From NCBI RefSeq assembly GCF_014651515.1, contig NZ_BMXA01000002.1:496001-560000 (forward strand): a stretch of DNA of 64,000 nt. Direction: 5' to 3'. A program made the translations under genes and the position numbers. A model generated the notes under the pieces. The model made no database searches. It was given only the letters and a program-made list of their open reading frames with translations, and was not told the DNA's origin. This document shows, in pieces, positions 30,929-39,652 of this stretch. Within the stretch, counting starts at the first letter, position 1, and every line of letters begins with the position of its first letter. The stretch is from Arenicella chitinivorans. GTDB taxonomy: Bacteria > Pseudomonadota > Gammaproteobacteria > Arenicellales > Arenicellaceae.

Positions 30929-31507
30929 TTAACTGGCTTTATTCAATGCTTTTTGGTAGATGCTGTTAATCGGTTTGGCGAATACGTTTCTGACCATCGG
31001 CTCAAATAGGCTTAACGCCAGCTTTGGTTTGCGTGCATCGAATGCTAAATCATCATACTTGCTAACGAAACGTTCTGTTTGCGCATAATGAGCATGGCCT
31101 TTAAGTGTGTCACGCAGATTACGATCCAAGCCGATGTGGTGAAAGAAGTTATAGCCTTGAACAATCGCATGGTGCTTAATCATCCAATAATTAGCTTCGG
31201 ACACGAAAGGTTGCAAGATTGCCGCTGCAACATCGGCATGGTTGGTGCTGCCGAGCGTGTCGCCAATATCATGCAATAAGGCGCACACCACAAACTGTTC
31301 GTCTTCGCCAGCCTCGGCCGCCAACTCTGCCGTCTGTAGGCTGTGTTGCAAGCGATCCACAGGGAAACCACCGTAGTCATCGTCTAGCAATTGCATGTGA
31401 GCAAGAATACGGTCCGGCAGCTTGGAAAAAAACTGCATCTGTTCGCCCATAATCGCCTGCCAGTCATCGGCGGTGCTGTCTGACATTTTATTGAAATTTG
31501 CGTGCAT
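30929..31507 (-). CDS. HD-domain metal-dependent protein (PhnZ-like)
   Basis: 192 residues. Conserved HD residues: H55 in RLQHSLQ, H79-D80 in ALLHDIGD, then histidines in STNHAD and IKHHAI, and an Asp later in KYDDLAFD. This set, with the preceding YGG motif, resembles the PhnZ/TmpB group of mixed-valence di-iron oxygenases more than nucleotidases, but the match is by eye. It is transcribed ahead of the hemolysin-III gene. GGAG lies close to the ATG. A palindrome at 31534-31549 lies 27 bp upstream. Confidence 0.7.
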   Translation of the reverse strand: MHANFNKMSDSTADDWQAIMGEQMQFFSKLPDRILAHMQLLDDDYGGFPVDRLQHSLQTAELAAEAGEDEQFVVCALLHDIGDTLGSTNHADVAAAILQPFVSEANYWMIKHHAIVQGYNFFHHIGLDRNLRDTLKGHAHYAQTERFVSKYDDLAFDARKPKLALSLFEPMVRNVFAKPINSIYQKALNKAS

Positions 31508-31533
31508 GATCTCCTCATTGGCGGTTTCTTATA

Positions 31534-31549
31534 TTTACAATAGTGTAAA
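31534..31549. promoter_or_regulatory. Palindrome upstream of the HD-domain gene, possible operator
   Basis: TTTACAATAGTGTAAA: half-sites TTTACA and TGTAAA around a 4-bp centre, 27-42 bp upstream of the HD gene start and in the only gap between it and the divergent START-domain gene. The regulator is unknown. Confidence 0.4.
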
Positions 31550-31689
31550 CCAACTTACGCGTGACTTCCTATTTGACGCAACTTAAGTATGATGTTGGCT
31601 CATAACTACAAGAGTAATCTCAGCGAAAATCATGGCGGCAAGCATGGCGAGTCGATTTTTGCGCGGGTTGCCACACAGGCTCGGGGTCA

Positions 31690-32358
31690 ATGCATAGAAT
31701 TCAAGTTCCGGTGATCGTGGGAATGCTCTGCATTGCGGTGTTGAGTTCGGCTAGCTCGACACACACCGAGGTTGAGTATGAGTGGCATTTAAAGCGTGAT
31801 CGTGACGGCATTCAAGTGTATGTCAGTAAGGTCGCTGACTCCAAATTCAAAGCCATGCGAGCCCAGATGGTGGTGGAGACGCCAGTACGCAGCCTAGTCG
31901 CGTTGATTACGGATCTGGAAAACTGTCAGAAGTGGGCGCCGACCTGTAAGCGGGCGCACATTGTGACGCGCCTATCGCCGACTGAGAGTATTGTTTACTC
32001 ACATAATAATTTGCCGTTCCCTGTTCGAGATCGTGTTGCGTATTCCCGAGTCGTTTGGACGGTTGATGCGCACACAGGCATCGTATTAATGCGCAGTCAC
32101 GCGCTGTCGGATGATCAATATCACGTTCGTCGGGGCGTGATTCGGGTGACTGATGCGATGTCTGAATGGCGCTTTACGCCGCAGGCCGAGGGCCGGGTAT
32201 TGGTAGAAAGCTTCGTGTATGCTGACCCAAATGGTGCGATTCCGGCGTGGCTCACCAACTTACTGATGGTCGATACGCCGTACGACACCATGCGGCAAGT
32301 ACGCAAGTTGGCGCAGACCGAAAAATATCGGCAAGCATTGGTGCCATTTCTACCCTAG
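31690..32358 (+). CDS. Exported START-domain (lipid-binding-like) protein
   Basis: 222 residues with a signal peptide (about 1-22). The rest follows the START/SRPBCC pattern: EWHLKRDRDGIQVYVSKV, FKAMRAQMVVETPVRSLVALITDLENCQKWAPTC and a C-terminal amphipathic helix after YDTMRQVRKLA. Bacterial START proteins of this size bind hydrophobic ligands in the envelope; the ligand is unknown. It is a single gene, divergent from the HD gene. Confidence 0.8.
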   Translation: MHRIQVPVIVGMLCIAVLSSASSTHTEVEYEWHLKRDRDGIQVYVSKVADSKFKAMRAQMVVETPVRSLVALITDLENCQKWAPTCKRAHIVTRLSPTESIVYSHNNLPFPVRDRVAYSRVVWTVDAHTGIVLMRSHALSDDQYHVRRGVIRVTDAMSEWRFTPQAEGRVLVESFVYADPNGAIPAWLTNLLMVDTPYDTMRQVRKLAQTEKYRQALVPFLP

Positions 32359-32447
32359 CAATTCAGTTCACACTGGTCATGCCGAGGCAACGTATACTCG
32401 GCGCTCACAACACCGAATAATTTCCACCTAACGAATAGATTCAAATC

Positions 32448-33065
32448 ATGATTACACTTCATCATCTGCGTATTGGGCGTTCCATTTTTACTGTTTGGTT
32501 ACTCGAAGAGCTGGCGCTTGATTATGAACTCAAGGTCTACCATCGTGACCCGGACACCATGCGTGCACAGGCGGATTTGAAGGCGGTACATCCGCTGGGT
32601 AAAAGCCCAGTCATTGAAGATGGGCCGCTGTTGCTCACCGAATCGAATGTTATTACCGCTTACTTGCTTGAAAAGTTCGATACCGAGCACAAACTGCATC
32701 CGGACAGAGGTGATCTCGCTGTTTGGGCGCAGTACAACCAATGGTTAGCGTATCCAGAAGGCTCGGTGTTCGCGCCTTTGTTGCTTAAGATGCTGACGCT
32801 GCGTAGTGGTGTCGATCATCCAGTAATTAGCCCGTTCAGTGACGCTGAAATCGCGTTGCATTTTGCGCACATCGCGGACCAACTGGGAGATCGGCCGTAT
32901 ATCCTAGGACAAGAATTCTCCGGTGCTGACTTTGGTATCTGTTACATGGTTTCCATGGCCGAGCGCCTGGGCCTGCTTACCTCGTATCCCAGCTTGCAGG
33001 CGTATTTGGGGCGATGCCGTGCGCGACCGGCGTTCGAACGCGCCATTGCGAAAGCGGTTGAGTAG
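32448..33065 (+). CDS. Glutathione S-transferase family protein
   Basis: 205 residues. The N-terminal thioredoxin-like domain holds HHLRIGRSIFTVWLLEEL (positions 4-21, catalytic Ser/Tyr region) and the GSH-contact segment LGKSPVIEDG with TESNVI. An all-alpha C-terminal domain ends with SYPSLQAYLGRCRARPAF, which is common in bacterial GSTs. The reaction is not predictable. It lies upstream of gamma-glutamyltranspeptidase, another glutathione enzyme, with a 69-bp gap. Confidence 0.92.
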   Translation: MITLHHLRIGRSIFTVWLLEELALDYELKVYHRDPDTMRAQADLKAVHPLGKSPVIEDGPLLLTESNVITAYLLEKFDTEHKLHPDRGDLAVWAQYNQWLAYPEGSVFAPLLLKMLTLRSGVDHPVISPFSDAEIALHFAHIADQLGDRPYILGQEFSGADFGICYMVSMAERLGLLTSYPSLQAYLGRCRARPAFERAIAKAVE

Positions 33066-33134
33066 GCAGGAGTTTGGCTGGCACATAACTTTCAGACCTG
33101 TGTTAAGGTCCGGATACATTCATCAACGGAGCTT

Positions 33135-34847
33135 ATGCCCATGATCTCTTTCCGTTTGGTTTATTCTACTCTCGCAGCAGTATTAACATTGATTAGCGCA
33201 GGCACTACGACGGCTGCTGATCGCGTTAGTGGTGAGACATTCGCCCTTCGATCTCCGGTGTTGGCCAGCAATGCGATGGCCGCCACCTCGCAACCGTTGG
33301 CCACCCAAGTGGCGCTAGACATAATGCAGCGCGGAGGCAATGCCATCGATGCAGCGATCGCGGCCAACGCCGTTCTGGGGCTGGTTGAGCCGACTGGTAA
33401 CGGAATCGGTGGTGATTTGTTCGCTATCGTGTGGGATGCAAAAAGCAAAAAATTGGTCGGATTGAACGGGTCGGGGAGATCGCCCAAGTCACTGAGCCTG
33501 CAATGGTTCAACGATCAGGGTTATGAGTCCATTCCGTCGCACGGGCCACTACCGGTAACGGTACCAGGCACTGTGGATGGCTGGTTCATGCTGCATAATC
33601 GTTTTGGCTCCAAACCGATGTCTGAGTTGTTAGCCCCAGCGATTCGGTATGCTGAGCAAGGGTTTCCGGTTACACAGCTTATCGCTTATTACTGGAATCG
33701 CTCAGTACCAATCCTGTCAAAATGGCCGGGTTTTACGGAGCAGTTCACGCTGCAAGGGCGCGCACCAAAGCAAGGGGAGATTTGGCGTAATCCGAATTTG
33801 GCTAAAACTCTTAAAATAATTGCTGAACAAGGTCGAAATGGATTTTATACGGGCCCAGTTGCCAAGGTGATTGCCGAGTACATGCAAGCGAATGGCGGCT
33901 TTTTATCGGTAGCGGATTTGGCTGAACATCGGGGCAATTGGGTGGATCCAGTCAGTACCAATTACCGTGGATACGACGTTTGGGAATTACCGCCCAATGG
34001 GCAGGGTATTGCCGCATTACAGATGCTGAATATGCTGGAAGAGTTTGACCTGGAGGCCATGGGGCGCGAATCAGCTGAATTCGTGCATCTATTTACCGAA
34101 GTCAAAAAAGTCGTATTCGAGGATCGTGCAAAATATTATGCAGACCCAGATTTCAACACGATTCCGTTGGCAACCTTGTTGTCCAAAGAGTACGCTCGCG
34201 AGCGGCTCAAGCTGATTGATTTAAGCGATGCCAGTGACGCGTTCGCTGCGGGTAATATTCTGTCGGAAGGCGACACCATTTACCTGACCACGGCCGACTC
34301 TGAAGGCAATATGGTATCTCTGATTCAAAGTAATTACCGCGGCATGGGGTCAGGTATGACACCACCGGGCCTGGGCTTCATCTTGCAGGATCGCGGCGAA
34401 ATGTTTTCGCTGGAACCGGGCCATTTCAATCAATTTGAAGGCGGTAAACGACCTTTTCATACCATTATTCCTGCATTTGTGACCAAGAACGGTAAGCCTT
34501 GGATGAGTTTTGGTTTGATGGGCGGTGCCATGCAACCACAGGGGCACGTGCAGATTATCGTGAACATGATTGATTTTGATCTCGATGTGCAGGCGGCCGG
34601 CGATGCGCCTCGTATCCACCACACCGGATCCTCTGAGCCAACCGGCGAGCAGATGATGGACGGCGGTATACTGAATCTGGAAACCGGATACCCCTACGCT
34701 ACCATTCGCGAACTTATGCGTTTGGGTCACAAAGTGCAATTCGCAAATGGCCCTTATGGAGGCTATCAGGCCATTCATCGCGCGGACAATGGCGTTTACT
34801 GGGGCGCGACCGAAACGCGTAAAGACGGTCATGCGGCTGGTTATTAG
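33135..34847 (+). CDS. ggt: Gamma-glutamyltranspeptidase
   Basis: 570-residue periplasmic Ntn-hydrolase precursor that cleaves itself and transfers or hydrolyses the gamma-glutamyl group of glutathione. Signal peptide residues about 1-26. NAIDAAIAANAVLGLVEPTGNGIGGD is the large-subunit substrate region. The processing and nucleophile threonine should be one of those in DTIYLTTADSEGNMVS, and the small subunit continues with NYRGMGSGM and MGGAMQPQGHVQI. Export would place it to salvage periplasmic glutathione. Its neighbours are a GST and a PepSY membrane gene. Confidence 0.93.
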   Translation: MPMISFRLVYSTLAAVLTLISAGTTTAADRVSGETFALRSPVLASNAMAATSQPLATQVALDIMQRGGNAIDAAIAANAVLGLVEPTGNGIGGDLFAIVWDAKSKKLVGLNGSGRSPKSLSLQWFNDQGYESIPSHGPLPVTVPGTVDGWFMLHNRFGSKPMSELLAPAIRYAEQGFPVTQLIAYYWNRSVPILSKWPGFTEQFTLQGRAPKQGEIWRNPNLAKTLKIIAEQGRNGFYTGPVAKVIAEYMQANGGFLSVADLAEHRGNWVDPVSTNYRGYDVWELPPNGQGIAALQMLNMLEEFDLEAMGRESAEFVHLFTEVKKVVFEDRAKYYADPDFNTIPLATLLSKEYARERLKLIDLSDASDAFAAGNILSEGDTIYLTTADSEGNMVSLIQSNYRGMGSGMTPPGLGFILQDRGEMFSLEPGHFNQFEGGKRPFHTIIPAFVTKNGKPWMSFGLMGGAMQPQGHVQIIVNMIDFDLDVQAAGDAPRIHHTGSSEPTGEQMMDGGILNLETGYPYATIRELMRLGHKVQFANGPYGGYQAIHRADNGVYWGATETRKDGHAAGY

Positions 34848-34881
34848 CTGATAGAATTACGGTTTAACGGTCTTGGTGTCA

Positions 34882-35931
34882 ATGCTAACTTGGCGTCGCC
34901 AGTTGCAGCGGATTCATCGTGTGCTTGGCATTTCGGTATGCGCGTTTGTGCTCGTCATGAGTGTGACCGGCGTCTTGCTGGTGTGGAAAAAGGAATTCCT
35001 CTGGCTTAGCGTGCCTGGTGCAAAGGCTAAGGTGGAACGACAATGGGTGCCGGTGGCGATGGATCGTATCCAGGCCCACTATGCACCTGGCGAAGTGCGT
35101 TCGGTGCGGCTGTACAGCCTCGGTTTGGCGATCCACAAAGTGTATCTGACTGAACGCCGCTATGCGTGGTTTGATCAGCAAGGTCATTTTGTACAGCAGT
35201 GGCATTCCAATGAGCGTTTTGAAGACTGGTTGCTTGATCTGCATCACCGATTTCTTCTTGGCAATACTGTCGGACTCAACATTGCCGGAGTATCGGGTAT
35301 CTTGGTGTTTTTACTGTGCATTCTTGGCGGCATTATCTGGTGGCCACGACGCCGTAGCTACCGGCTAGGGATCCGCCCTAAAAGCACGCGGCGCGAAGCC
35401 TGGCTAATAAGTCATGGTAATCTCGGGGTCAGTTTCGCGCTACCAATCATGTTGCTTGCATTCACTGGTGTACTTCTGGTTTATCCCAGTGAGTCGCGTT
35501 CGGTATTGGTGAGCCCCTGGGTACCGGCCGCGACGCCGACGACGATCCATAGCGATCAGGAATTTGCTGATTGGCGTCAACGGATCACCTTTGTGCACCA
35601 ACAGTTTCCCGGCGCCGAGGTGCGCTGGATCTCGCCTGCGAGCGAGCGATTTCCAGCACACAGTATCGGGTTTCAACAATCTGATTCGCTGAATCCGACT
35701 GGCATCTCTTCGCTACGTTTTGCCATAGCGGAAGATGAGACAGCCATTACCAAATCCGATGCCCAGTCATGGACGGCACTGGAGCGTCTGTTTCGATTCA
35801 GCTATCCGTTACACACCGGCGAACTTGGCTTGTGGTATCGTCTGCTGCTCACAGTAACCGGGCTTGCTCTAGCCGGACTCATGCTGCTGTCGATGGTGTC
35901 CTATGCTCGTTCGAGCCAGCGCTGGCGATGA
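34882..35931 (+). CDS. PepSY-associated transmembrane protein
   Basis: 349 residues with the four-helix PepSY_TM layout: helix 1 (about 15-35) after WRRQLQRIHRVLG, a periplasmic part, helix 2 near VSGILVFLLCILGGIIWWPRR, helix 3 in SFALPIMLLAFTGVLLVYP and helix 4 near the C-terminus. Conserved histidines sit at the helix ends (IHRVLG, LHHRFLLG, SHGNLGV, YPLHTGELG). Relatives are linked to siderophore or heme iron uptake and may act as reductases. No TonB receptor is adjacent, so the role is open. The start at ATG 34882 is chosen by eye. Confidence 0.85.
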   Translation: MLTWRRQLQRIHRVLGISVCAFVLVMSVTGVLLVWKKEFLWLSVPGAKAKVERQWVPVAMDRIQAHYAPGEVRSVRLYSLGLAIHKVYLTERRYAWFDQQGHFVQQWHSNERFEDWLLDLHHRFLLGNTVGLNIAGVSGILVFLLCILGGIIWWPRRRSYRLGIRPKSTRREAWLISHGNLGVSFALPIMLLAFTGVLLVYPSESRSVLVSPWVPAATPTTIHSDQEFADWRQRITFVHQQFPGAEVRWISPASERFPAHSIGFQQSDSLNPTGISSLRFAIAEDETAITKSDAQSWTALERLFRFSYPLHTGELGLWYRLLLTVTGLALAGLMLLSMVSYARSSQRWR

Positions 35932-35935
35932 GCGT

Positions 35936-36313
35936 TTATGCCGCGTAACTGATGCATTCAAGCTCCAGATTGTCGTCCACCATCACGTAAAATCGTTTTC
36001 CTGGATCGTAATCTGCATGTTTGAATGGTTTAAGCCCAGCATCAAGCATACGCTGTTCGGTTTTCGCCAGATCATCCACCTCGATACCAATGTGGTTTAG
36101 ATTACCAATCACGAGATGATTGAGGTCACTGGTTTTGTGATTTGGTGGACGATACAAAGCCAGGTAGCTCTCTGGGCCACCAACATGGACTGTGTAGCCA
36201 TCATCCAAAGCGGGGCCAGACCAGCGGACCTGCCAATCAAATAACTGGCACAGGCGTTCTGCAAGGGTATCAGGGTCGGTCACCGTTAAGTTGGTGTGTT
36301 CGAGTTTTGGCAT
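35936..36313 (-). CDS. VOC (glyoxalase/bleomycin-resistance) family protein
   Basis: 125-residue single-domain VOC protein, with two beta-alpha-beta-beta-beta modules starting LEHTNLTVTD and LNHIGIEVDD; metal-ligand-type residues are H6, the second-module H and the Glu in NLELECIS. It ends 4 bp from the PepSY gene (convergent). It is divergent from soxR and carries a SoxR-type promoter, so it is probably induced by redox-cycling compounds. The substrate is unknown; it may handle an oxidised or antibiotic-like molecule (inference). Confidence 0.85.
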   Translation of the reverse strand: MPKLEHTNLTVTDPDTLAERLCQLFDWQVRWSGPALDDGYTVHVGGPESYLALYRPPNHKTSDLNHLVIGNLNHIGIEVDDLAKTEQRMLDAGLKPFKHADYDPGKRFYVMVDDNLELECISYAA

Positions 36314-36356
36314 GTGTGAAAATCTCCGTATTAGAGGTTGAAAATTGTACTCTAAT

Positions 36357-36376
36357 ATCTAAACTTAACTTTAGAT
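36357..36376 (-). promoter_or_regulatory. SoxR box inside the promoter of the VOC gene
   Basis: ATCTAAACTTAACTTTAGAT is a near-perfect palindrome matching the SoxR box CCTCAAGTTAACTTGAGG in its core. Read on the minus strand it sits between TTGATC (-35) and TAGAGT (-10) with a 19-bp spacer, the same over-long spacing and register as the E. coli soxS promoter. This indicates that SoxR activates the VOC gene. Confidence 0.8.
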
Positions 36377-36399
36377 CAATAGTGGAGTGTGAGTTTTCT

Positions 36400-36861
36400 A
36401 TGGTGAACGATCCAAGTCTCAGTATTGGGCAAGTGGCAAAGCGCACCGGGACGAATGTGTCGGCGATCCGGTTTTATGCAGATGAGGGTTTAATTCCGAG
36501 TATGCGCAGCGCCAGCGGCCATCGATATTTTGCGCGTTCGGTGATTCGGCGGGTTTCATTTATCTTGATTGCGCAGAATTTAGGTTACAGTCTGCAACAG
36601 ATTCGTAATGCACTCGCTTCCTTGCCGGACAACCGAACGCCAACCAAGGCGGATTGGGATCGACTCGGGCGTCAATTCAGTCAGGACATCGATCAACAAA
36701 TTGCCCGACTAACCCGATTTAAACAGAAGTTAAGTGGCTGTATCGGCTGTGGCTGTTTGTCACTGAAGAACTGTCATCTCTACAATCAGGAGGACAGTGC
36801 CAGCGAATTTGGGGCTGGCCCACGTTTTTTATTGGGCGATAAACCCAAAGCCCATGAGTGA
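36400..36861 (+). CDS. soxR: Redox-sensitive transcriptional activator SoxR
   Basis: MerR-family activator, 153 residues, with a [2Fe-2S] cluster that responds to superoxide-generating or redox-cycling drugs. The N-terminal winged helix (SIGQVAKRTGTNVSAIRFYADEGL) is followed by the dimer helix and the cluster motif C114-x2-C117-x-C119-x5-C125 (E. coli: C119, C122, C124, C130). The start MVND at 36400 gives the standard length; the longer frame upstream overlaps the VOC gene. No soxS is present, as in most non-enteric bacteria, where SoxR acts directly on its targets. Confidence 0.95.
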   Translation: MVNDPSLSIGQVAKRTGTNVSAIRFYADEGLIPSMRSASGHRYFARSVIRRVSFILIAQNLGYSLQQIRNALASLPDNRTPTKADWDRLGRQFSQDIDQQIARLTRFKQKLSGCIGCGCLSLKNCHLYNQEDSASEFGAGPRFLLGDKPKAHE

Positions 36862-36882
36862 GGTGAGGTTTGGTTTGCCGTG

Positions 36883-36911
36883 GTCCCCAGTTACGAAAAG
36901 TAACTGAGGAC
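36883..36911. terminator. Hairpin between convergent soxR and DUF4389 genes
   Basis: GTCC-CAGTTAC pairs with GTAACTG-GGAC around a GAAAA loop, with one unpaired base on each side. There is no T-tract, so termination is only suggested by the convergent position. Confidence 0.35.
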
Positions 36912-36926
36912 GCTGTACCCAGAGTG

Positions 36927-37226
36927 TTATTGCGACTCGCCAGACTCTGCGGTAATCACAATATCGGATTTCGGAAAGTCCGAGAACGGAAACGGACGCA
37001 CGTCGGTGTTAAAGGTGACGTAACGAAGAATTTCCTGTACGTATTTACTCAAACTTTCGCCGAATTTAAGCAGGTAGTCATTCGGTTTAGATGTCAACAG
37101 GGTGAACAGACATTGTGCAATCACCACGGCGGCAATCACTAGTTGAGTCAGGTAAAAGATGAACCAGAACACGGCAACAAACAGCACGCGCATCCATCCA
37201 GTATTTCCTTCATATTGATCTGACAT
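36927..37226 (-). CDS. DUF4389 family membrane protein
   Basis: 99 residues. A long hydrophobic segment (about 11-43, WMRVLFVAVFWFIFYLTQLV and onward) makes one or two helices, followed by the DUF4389-like pattern of LTSKPNDYLLKFGESLSKYVQEILRYVTFNTDVRPFPF. The function is unknown; such proteins are frequent in gammaproteobacteria. Start MSDQ at 37226 is preferred over a start four codons upstream because GAGGTGC lies before it. Confidence 0.75.
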   Translation of the reverse strand: MSDQYEGNTGWMRVLFVAVFWFIFYLTQLVIAAVVIAQCLFTLLTSKPNDYLLKFGESLSKYVQEILRYVTFNTDVRPFPFSDFPKSDIVITAESGESQ

Positions 37227-37412
37227 AGGGCACCTCAAAAAATTAGTTAGTGTATAAACTTTGGGGGCTGTCGGTGCGTTTTACAATGCTGACCGATAAA
37301 AAATTAACAATCGTCGTGAAATGGTCGCTCCTAAGGTTTTATCGGTTTCCCTATGTATAATCGAGACTTTACGATGTTGCTGGTTGACACAGCAGGACGC
37401 ATGAGGAACATG

Positions 37413-38693
37413 ATGAAACAATCGGCCAGCTCCGCTTTTGATGTGCGGCTTAGGTCTGTGACGCGTCACCAAATTTTGGTGCTGCTACTCATTTTAAGTA
37501 CTTGGTCGCCAACCAGTGGGGCCAAGGAAGATTTCGCCGAGTATTACAGCCAGGTGTATCAGATACGCGTGATTTCGCCGCAGGCGGGAAGTAAGTCGTC
37601 GATTGGTTCTGGATTTCAGGTCAGTCGAGATGGTTTGATCATCACGAATTTCCATGTGATTGCCGCCTATGTACACGCCCCTGAGCGCCACAAAATTGAA
37701 TATCAGTCACACACCGGTCAAAAGGGCAGCCTGACACTGTTAGACTTTGATGTCGTCAATGATCTGGCGCTGCTTCGGCACTCGAACCCAAGTGAAAAGA
37801 CACTGCGCATGTCTGATGTCGCCTTGCTGAAAGGCCAAACTGTCTACGCGCTGGGTAATCCTCGCGATTATGGTACCAGTCTAGTTCAAGGTCCGAACAA
37901 TGGGTTGGTGGAACACAGCTACGACGCACAGATTCTGTTTTCAGCCAGTCTCAATCCCGGAATGAGTGGTGGTCCAGCTCTAAACAGCGATGGTGAGGTA
38001 GTCGGTGTGAACGTGGCGACTGCGGGAAGCCAGTTGAGCTTTTTGGTGCCGGTGGCAAAAGCCAAAGCGCTGGTGGCTGCCGATCGTGAAGTATTGCAGC
38101 AGGACTACCAAGCTGAGATCGCGCGACAAATCAAAGTGTGGCAACGCGTGCGTGTGCAAGCGCTAATAGACAGCCCTTGGCCAACCGAAGAGTTCGCGGG
38201 TAAACCGTTGTTCGGCGAGATTCGTAAAGACTTTCAATGTTGGGGTTACACCAATGACGACGAGGAAGCACGCAAAGTCGCCGACGCATCTAAATCCTGT
38301 CGGGCCAGCAACACACTGTATCTAAACCATGACCTTAACGCCGGTGAGCTGTATTTCAGTTTTGCACACTCGCGCTCTTTAACGCTCTCGCCAACGCAGT
38401 TTGCCAGCACCATTCGGCCCTGGATGTCGGCCAATAATGATTCGAATTTTACACACTCAACCAATTATCAATGTCATGTAGATTTCTTGCGTGGTAGCGC
38501 ATCTGAGAACATGTTTCAGCGCGCAACCGTGTGCGTGCGAACATACAAGAAAATGGCAGGTTTATACGACTCTCTGTTGTTATTGGAGCAGGTTGAGAAC
38601 GAACAAAAGTGGGTCGCGCATTTGTCTGTCTCGGCCGTTGAGAAAGACCAAATTCAGCAAATAAATCACAAGTTTTTGGAGCACGTACAATGA
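37413..38693 (+). CDS. Periplasmic trypsin-like serine protease
   Basis: 426 residues. After a long n-region, a signal helix (about 20-32) ends SGA. The S1-type domain has the triad H81 (TNFHVI), D117 (NDLALLR) and S185 (NPGMSGGP), as in DegP/HtrA proteases, but no PDZ domain follows. Instead there is a C-terminal region of about 190 residues with four cysteines and no family I recognise. The start at 37413 is chosen for its GAGGA ribosome site; three other in-frame ATGs lie up to 20 codons upstream. The stop overlaps the FHA gene (ATGA), so the two are coupled. Confidence 0.88.
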   Translation: MKQSASSAFDVRLRSVTRHQILVLLLILSTWSPTSGAKEDFAEYYSQVYQIRVISPQAGSKSSIGSGFQVSRDGLIITNFHVIAAYVHAPERHKIEYQSHTGQKGSLTLLDFDVVNDLALLRHSNPSEKTLRMSDVALLKGQTVYALGNPRDYGTSLVQGPNNGLVEHSYDAQILFSASLNPGMSGGPALNSDGEVVGVNVATAGSQLSFLVPVAKAKALVAADREVLQQDYQAEIARQIKVWQRVRVQALIDSPWPTEEFAGKPLFGEIRKDFQCWGYTNDDEEARKVADASKSCRASNTLYLNHDLNAGELYFSFAHSRSLTLSPTQFASTIRPWMSANNDSNFTHSTNYQCHVDFLRGSASENMFQRATVCVRTYKKMAGLYDSLLLLEQVENEQKWVAHLSVSAVEKDQIQQINHKFLEHVQ

Positions 38694-39652
38694 GAACGCT
38701 GATCGTACTGGTGAATGATAAAAGCGGTGAGCGTATGGAGCGGGTCAGGCTAAAAAACACGCAGGCGAGTGTGATTGGTCGTGCCTGGCATAGCGATGTC
38801 ATTGTACAGGACAAGTTTGTCGAGGCGGACCACCTTAGTATCCAACTTTCCGATGAAGGCTTATTACACGTTTGCGACCTTGATTCGACTAACGGGTCGA
38901 CCATTGCGGGTAAGCCAGTCGAGGGCAGTGCTGTCTATCGGTTTGGGGACGTTATTCGGATTGGCGATACTAATCTGCAGATTTACGATGCGGCGGATGG
39001 TGTGGCTCCAGCGGCAGTCCGTTCCAGCTGGTTTCTACTCATCGATCGATTCAAAGGGGTGCCGGCTGTACTCGGATTAACACTGGTCGCACTGGCGCTG
39101 CATCTGGCTTCGTCCTGGCTATTCGCCAGTGAACCAGTGCTGGCCAATGATGTGGTGACCATTGTGATTACCGCTCTTGTGGTGTTGGTAGCTTGGACAC
39201 TGCTGATGAGTTTCGGGAGCAAGCTGCTGCGAGGCGAAGGTAATATGCGCGCTTTTTGGGTGCTCGGTTGCCTGATTCTGGGCTTGCTTGAGATAGCCAC
39301 CTTGCTACTGGCAATTCTGCGCTTCAATTTGCAGCGAGTTGATGTCGGCAGTCTGCTGTCGACAGTGACGTATTCTGCTATTGCGATTTTATTGCTGGTC
39401 GGTGCGCTGACTTTTGCCACGCATATGCAGCGCCGTTCAAAATGGGTGTTTTCTACGTTGCTGGTTTTAACTATCGTCGGACTGTTCCGCAGCGATGAGT
39501 GGCTAAAACCTGAGCATGAGAAATGGACGGCGCAAACGCAGACTGAGAGCGTTACTTTACCGCCTGCATTTTTATGGCGCGCGCCAGTCAGTTTGTCGCA
39601 GTTTGAATCAGATGCTGAGCGGGTCTTTGACTTCGAATTGGCTCAGGATTAG
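38690..39652 (+). CDS. FHA-domain membrane protein
   Basis: 320 residues. The FHA phosphothreonine-binding domain spans about 20-97: ASVIGRAWHSDVIVQD, ADHLSIQL and DLDSTNGSTIAG give the usual G-R, S/H and N-G landmarks. Four to five hydrophobic helices follow (about 120-255) and then a short polar tail. The FHA part is probably cytoplasmic. Coupling with the periplasmic protease suggests a membrane signalling or quality-control pair (inference); no Ser/Thr kinase lies next to it. Its last 4 nt overlap the convergent gmd gene. Confidence 0.88.
   Translation: MRTLIVLVNDKSGERMERVRLKNTQASVIGRAWHSDVIVQDKFVEADHLSIQLSDEGLLHVCDLDSTNGSTIAGKPVEGSAVYRFGDVIRIGDTNLQIYDAADGVAPAAVRSSWFLLIDRFKGVPAVLGLTLVALALHLASSWLFASEPVLANDVVTIVITALVVLVAWTLLMSFGSKLLRGEGNMRAFWVLGCLILGLLEIATLLLAILRFNLQRVDVGSLLSTVTYSAIAILLLVGALTFATHMQRRSKWVFSTLLVLTIVGLFRSDEWLKPEHEKWTAQTQTESVTLPPAFLWRAPVSLSQFESDAERVFDFELAQD

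Noticed and set aside
33080-33100. CTGGCACATAACTTTCA before ggt as a sixth sigma-54 promoter
   Set aside because: The -24 half fits but there is no GC ten bases after the GG, so the -12 element is missing.
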